The position numbers and the translations under genes were made by a program. A DNA stretch of 7,136 nucleotides from Candidatus Harrisonbacteria bacterium RIFOXYD1_FULL_40_9. Lineage in GTDB: Bacteria; Patescibacteriota; Minisyncoccia; UBA6257; XYD1-FULL-40-9. The DNA is taken from positions 1,177 through 8,312 of the forward strand of contig MHJO01000028.1 in the NCBI GenBank assembly GCA_001818015.1, read 5' to 3'. A model generated the notes under the pieces. That model searched no databases and was not told the DNA's origin. It worked only from the letters and a program-made list of their open reading frames with translations. Of this stretch, positions 3,892 through 7,136 are shown piece by piece; position 1 is the first letter of the stretch, and each line of letters starts with the position of its first letter.

Positions 3892-6800
3892 ATGAGTAAT
3901 TTTGCTAAAAAGGCTACTTCAGGTGTCCTTTCTGTGACAACTGCAGTATGGCTTTCTGGTGCAATGTTATTTGTACCTGTGGCTTCAGCTCAACAAACAA
4001 CAGCTGATTTGCAGGCTCAAATCGCTTCACTTTTAGCACAGATTCAAGCATTGCAAGCTCAATTAGGAGCTCAATCCGGAGGAACTACAACCACAACATC
4101 ATGTTCTTTCACCCGTGACCTCACTGTGGGTGCAAGGGGTACTGATGTGAAGTGTTTGCAGCAATACCTTAACGGAGCGGGTTTCGAAGTTGCGGCTTCA
4201 GGCGCTGGATCTCCTGGTAATGAAACCGAAACATTCGGTCCTCTTACAAGGGCTGCTGTTGTGAAATGGCAGAGTGCAAACGGCGTTTCTGGAACAGGTT
4301 ATTTCGGTCCTATCTCGAGGGCTAAGTATACCGCAGTTGCAGGAACAACAACCGGTGGAACAACAACCGGTGGAACAACGACCGGTGGAACAACGACAGT
4401 TCCTGGAACAGGATTAGTGCTTTCATTAGCATCCGATAATCCTGGATCAGCTTCAGTTCCACGAGGCGCAACAAGTATTACATTCTTGAAGTTTAATGTT
4501 GCTGGTAACGGCACACTTGATTCTTTGGTCTTTAAGAGAACAGGAATTGGTGCGACAGCAGACTTCAATTCAGCAGGTCTTTATCTTTATGAAGGAAATA
4601 CTCGCTTAACGAGCGGAAAGAGTATCAACTCTACTACTCATGAGGTTTCATTCGTAAATCTTGGATTAGCAGTGGCGGGCGTAAGAACGCTTGCATTGCG
4701 TGCTGATTTGGCAACAGGCGCGACTGCTGCGAATGTTAATGCATTCGAATTGATTTCGACTGCAGGAACTCCAACCCCAACTGGTTCATTAAAGAGTAAT
4801 TCAATGACTATTGGTGGTCAGGCAGTAGGTGGCATCACTATTGATGATGGCGCAGCTGCTTCTAATCCTAAACTTGGTCAAAAAGAAGCAGAACTCTTGG
4901 AATTCAAACTCACCGCGAGTTCAACCGAAGATATAAGAATAACACAGCTTGGATTAACTGAAGGGGGTACGATTGCGAATGAGAATCTTACCAATTTCGT
5001 TATTAAGCAAGCAGGTACTGAAGTTGCAAAAGCCGCTTCGATCGGATCAAAGGATCTTGTGACTTTTGTATTCACAACTCCTTATCTTCTTGAAAAAGGA
5101 CAAGAAAAAACATTTAAGCTTTATGCCGATATCTCGGGAGTTGCACGAAGAGACGATACTATTCTTTTCTATGTTGATAGCGCAACCGATATAGAAGCAA
5201 TCGGCGCAACGTATGGATATCCAGTAACTCCTACAATCACGAACATTGATACATCAAGCGAAACCGATTCACTTACCTTACAAGGCGGCTCAGTGACTAT
5301 TACCTTTAATGGTCCTGTGGTCGGTGATTTGCCTCGACGCGGACAAGACGTGAATGTGTTCGATTTTTCAATTACTTCTCAAAATAATGTTGAGATTCGT
5401 AATTTGAGATTAAACGCAACAACGACTGCTCTTGGATCTGGCGAGGGCTTCAATGACTTTAAGTTGTGGGATAAAGACACAAATGCAGTCATTTCGAGCG
5501 CAACTGACGTAACTACATCAACTAATGTCACTGTTACTGATGTTATTACTATCGGTTCAGGAAAAACGAGGAACTTTAAAGTTACTGTTGATGTAGATGC
5601 AGATAATGATGACAGCGATGACATACAAGTTTCTCTCTTAACCTTCCAATCTTCTGATATTAAGAACTTGGATAATAATACGTTTGTGTCTTCGACTGAT
5701 GTGGTGCCCAATGCGCAACTTGTAGGCAATCTTCAGGACACAAGAGTTCCAACACTCGATGTTCAGCGCGCTGGTGCTCCAGTATCTGCAACATCGGTTC
5801 TTGGGACAAAGGCAGTGCCTTTCGTAGGCTTTACCCTGAGGGCGATCAACGACGACATTAAGATCACTTCTCTTAAGATTGATGCGTCTGCTGCGACTGG
5901 TATGGGAACAAGTGCGGCTGAGATTAATGGAGGTGTTCTTAACCTTGCGTTGTATGATACCGAAGGAACTAGGGTTTCAGATATTGAATCTTTGACTGGA
6001 TCATCGCTTCCAGTAAGTGCAACATTTGACAATCTTAATTTCACTGTTAAGAAGGGATCAACTGCAGTTTTGACTGTAAAAGCCGATCTCAGTGTTGCGT
6101 CAAGTGGCAACAATTTCGTGATTGCAACAACTGCAAGTACGAGTCACTTCACTGCTCAGGATAGTCAAGGCAACGCCCCAACTATTCAGGGTACAAATGC
6201 GAATACTGATGGTTCGGTCACTATTGCTCAAACAAGTGTTGGAGACGTGACTGTTACTCGTGCGGGTGATGATGATGAATCACGTGCAGGTATAGTGCTT
6301 GCAGGAACAGAAGCAGTACTTGCAAAGTTCTCATTCACTTCGCAGAACGAGGAAATGACAATTAATAAAATCACTTTTGCGGTTACTGCAACGTCTACGA
6401 TTACTGCAACATCCGCCACTTCAACAGCATTTGTTGATGAAGTGAAAACTCTGAAATTATACGACGGCACTACACTTATCACTTCAGCAAATCTTGTTGG
6501 TGGTGGTGAAGACGCAGGTCGTGCAATCTTCGAAAATGTCGGGTGGAAAGTCGGAAAAGATCAAACGAAGACTTTAACCGTAAAAGGTGTTATTGCTACC
6601 ATTGATGATGGTGCCGATACTGGTGCGGCGTTTTATGTAAACGTGACAAGTACCGGATTCGAGGCACAGGGCGCAAGCGCAAAGGATACATCCATTGCGG
6701 GTGCTGCTGGTCGCGAGAAGCAGGTCTTTAAGACAAAGCCAACCATTACGATTTTGTCGGGTAGTCCTGATTCATTGTCGAATGGCAATGCCGCAACACG

Positions 6801-7136
6801 AGTTATAAAATTCCGTGTCACTGCTGATCCAGCAGGTGATATTTCGTGGAAGAAAATAGCTCTTGCGGTGTCTCCAAGCGGCGCTACGATGTCTACTACC
6901 ACAACAAGCAATGTTGAGTTGCGTGAAATCACTTCAGGTAGCACGAACTTAACTATTGGTACTGTTACGAGCGGTCTTAATACCACCACGAACGGCAACC
7001 ATTCAATTGCTGGTTCGGCTGGTTATGTAAACATCACACTTTCTTCCGAGGAAGTCATTGGTAAGGGTGGTTACAAAGACTACGAGGTGCGATTGACTTT
7101 TGAGGGTGTTGGCAATCTTGCAAACTCCGTTGAAAG
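3892..7136 (+). CDS. Surface-layer-like exported protein with peptidoglycan-binding domain and beta-sandwich repeats (3' truncated)
   Basis: Large exported protein, probably a wall-anchored S-layer or envelope component. 1,081 codons are visible with no stop. Residues 1-33 are a Sec signal peptide (lysines 6-7, hydrophobic core, ASA before QQ34). Residues 36-62 are a heptad coiled coil (DLQAQIASLLAQIQALQ). Residues 71-146 match a PG_binding_1 domain (LTVGARGTDVKCLQQYL, ETFGPLTRAAVVKWQ). A (GGTTT)3 linker (residues 151-169) and six repeats of roughly 140-165 residues follow. The only two cysteines, C71 and C88, lie in the PG-binding domain and may form a disulfide; this fits export. The rest is Thr/Ser/Ala/Val/Asp-rich. 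The ATG at 3892 is fixed by the signal peptide; no Shine-Dalgarno sequence precedes it, only an A-rich stretch. Layout and composition match CPR surface-layer proteins as I know them; lattice formation is inferred. Expression may depend on the structured leader upstream. Confidence 0.9.
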   Translation, partial: MSNFAKKATSGVLSVTTAVWLSGAMLFVPVASAQQTTADLQAQIASLLAQIQALQAQLGAQSGGTTTTTSCSFTRDLTVGARGTDVKCLQQYLNGAGFEVAASGAGSPGNETETFGPLTRAAVVKWQSANGVSGTGYFGPISRAKYTAVAGTTTGGTTTGGTTTGGTTTVPGTGLVLSLASDNPGSASVPRGATSITFLKFNVAGNGTLDSLVFKRTGIGATADFNSAGLYLYEGNTRLTSGKSINSTTHEVSFVNLGLAVAGVRTLALRADLATGATAANVNAFELISTAGTPTPTGSLKSNSMTIGGQAVGGITIDDGAAASNPKLGQKEAELLEFKLTASSTEDIRITQLGLTEGGTIANENLTNFVIKQAGTEVAKAASIGSKDLVTFVFTTPYLLEKGQEKTFKLYADISGVARRDDTILFYVDSATDIEAIGATYGYPVTPTITNIDTSSETDSLTLQGGSVTITFNGPVVGDLPRRGQDVNVFDFSITSQNNVEIRNLRLNATTTALGSGEGFNDFKLWDKDTNAVISSATDVTTSTNVTVTDVITIGSGKTRNFKVTVDVDADNDDSDDIQVSLLTFQSSDIKNLDNNTFVSSTDVVPNAQLVGNLQDTRVPTLDVQRAGAPVSATSVLGTKAVPFVGFTLRAINDDIKITSLKIDASAATGMGTSAAEINGGVLNLALYDTEGTRVSDIESLTGSSLPVSATFDNLNFTVKKGSTAVLTVKADLSVASSGNNFVIATTASTSHFTAQDSQGNAPTIQGTNANTDGSVTIAQTSVGDVTVTRAGDDDESRAGIVLAGTEAVLAKFSFTSQNEEMTINKITFAVTATSTITATSATSTAFVDEVKTLKLYDGTTLITSANLVGGGEDAGRAIFENVGWKVGKDQTKTLTVKGVIATIDDGADTGAAFYVNVTSTGFEAQGASAKDTSIAGAAGREKQVFKTKPTITILSGSPDSLSNGNAATRVIKFRVTADPAGDISWKKIALAVSPSGATMSTTTTSNVELREITSGSTNLTIGTVTSGLNTTTNGNHSIAGSAGYVNITLSSEEVIGKGGYKDYEVRLTFEGVGNLANSVE
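4342..4398 (+). repeat. Tandem 15-bp repeat encoding a Gly-Thr linker
   Basis: Three full 15-bp units encode GGTTT (4354-4368, 4369-4383, 4384-4398), preceded by a partial unit from 4342. They differ only at synonymous third positions (ACA/ACG, ACC/ACA). The repeat forms a flexible linker between the peptidoglycan-binding domain and the first beta-sandwich repeat, and unit number could vary in frame between strains. Confidence 0.85.
4417..7136 (+). repeat. Six diverged beta-sandwich protein repeats in the surface-layer-like protein
   Basis: Two elements recur in order in each unit. The first is a strand motif F-x-[LIVF] then polar residues: KFNVAGNGTLDS (residue 200), EFKLTASSTEDIRI (337), DFSITSQNNVEIRN (491), GFTLRAINDDIKI (646), KFSFTSQNEEMTI (812) and KFRVTADPAGDISW (973). 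The second is [KS]G-x-x-K-x-[FL]-x-[VL] near the end: VAGVRTLALRADL, KGQEKTFKLYADI, SGKTRNFKVTVDV, KGSTAVLTVKADL, KDQTKTLTVKGVI and KGGYKDYEVRLTF. The period is 137-166 residues. Units differ greatly at DNA level, so this is an old duplication. The last unit is cut by the window end. Confidence 0.7.

Noticed and set aside
4299..6998. Series of minus-strand open frames of 65-121 codons antisense to the surface protein
   Set aside because: They are Val/Ser/Thr-rich mirrors of a Thr/Ser/Ala/Val-rich repetitive coding sequence, with no start context, motif or spacing of their own.
1..7136. Mobile elements, prophage or toxin-antitoxin genes
   Set aside because: No transposase, integrase, phage structural gene, insertion-sequence ends or small toxin-like pair could be seen.

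Overview
The window looks like chromosome of an ultra-small Patescibacteria (CPR) bacterium, most likely of the Parcubacteria group. This is inferred from gene content: a large exported protein with the signal peptide, LQAQ-type coiled coil, peptidoglycan-binding domain and beta-sandwich repeat layout I associate with CPR surface-layer proteins, next to a short winged-helix protein starting MNELSRKINNIGYDVL that I also associate with that group. Base composition is moderately AT-rich and the standard genetic code fits every frame.

Layout. (1) 3-1373 (+): C-terminal half of a ClpB disaggregase, cut by the window start. (2) 1318-2004 (+): seven-helix membrane protein of unknown function, overlapping or closely following clpB and probably co-transcribed with it. 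(3) 1976-2785 (-): GalU-like sugar-1-phosphate nucleotidyltransferase, convergent with gene 2 and overlapping its 3' end by 29 bp. (4) 2786-2829: compact divergent promoter region. The minus-strand promoter would give a practically leaderless mRNA, and an inverted repeat lies between the promoters. (5) 2830-3495 (+): helical protein with a C-terminal DeoR-like winged helix, probably a DNA-binding regulator. (6) 3496-3891: a 396-bp gap without a convincing protein gene. It holds a strong extended -10 promoter, about 230 nt of strongly self-complementary sequence ending in an intrinsic terminator, a further hairpin and a second weaker promoter. (7) 3892-7136 (+): the 5' 1,081 codons of the giant surface-layer-like protein, which runs off the window end.

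The most interesting part is the leader of the surface protein gene. Position 3676-3684 is perfectly complementary to 3746-3754, and the latter contains the 5' arm of the terminator hairpin. The RNA therefore has a choice between terminator and antiterminator (or pseudoknot) folds, with a 26-bp perfect palindrome between the two strands. It is either an attenuator or riboswitch-like element controlling the surface protein, or an independent structured small RNA. I could not assign it to a known family.

Functionally the window mixes housekeeping (protein disaggregation), cell-envelope precursor supply (nucleotide sugar synthesis) and the cell surface itself. Apart from the probable clpB/membrane-protein operon, a functional link between the genes is not shown by the sequence.
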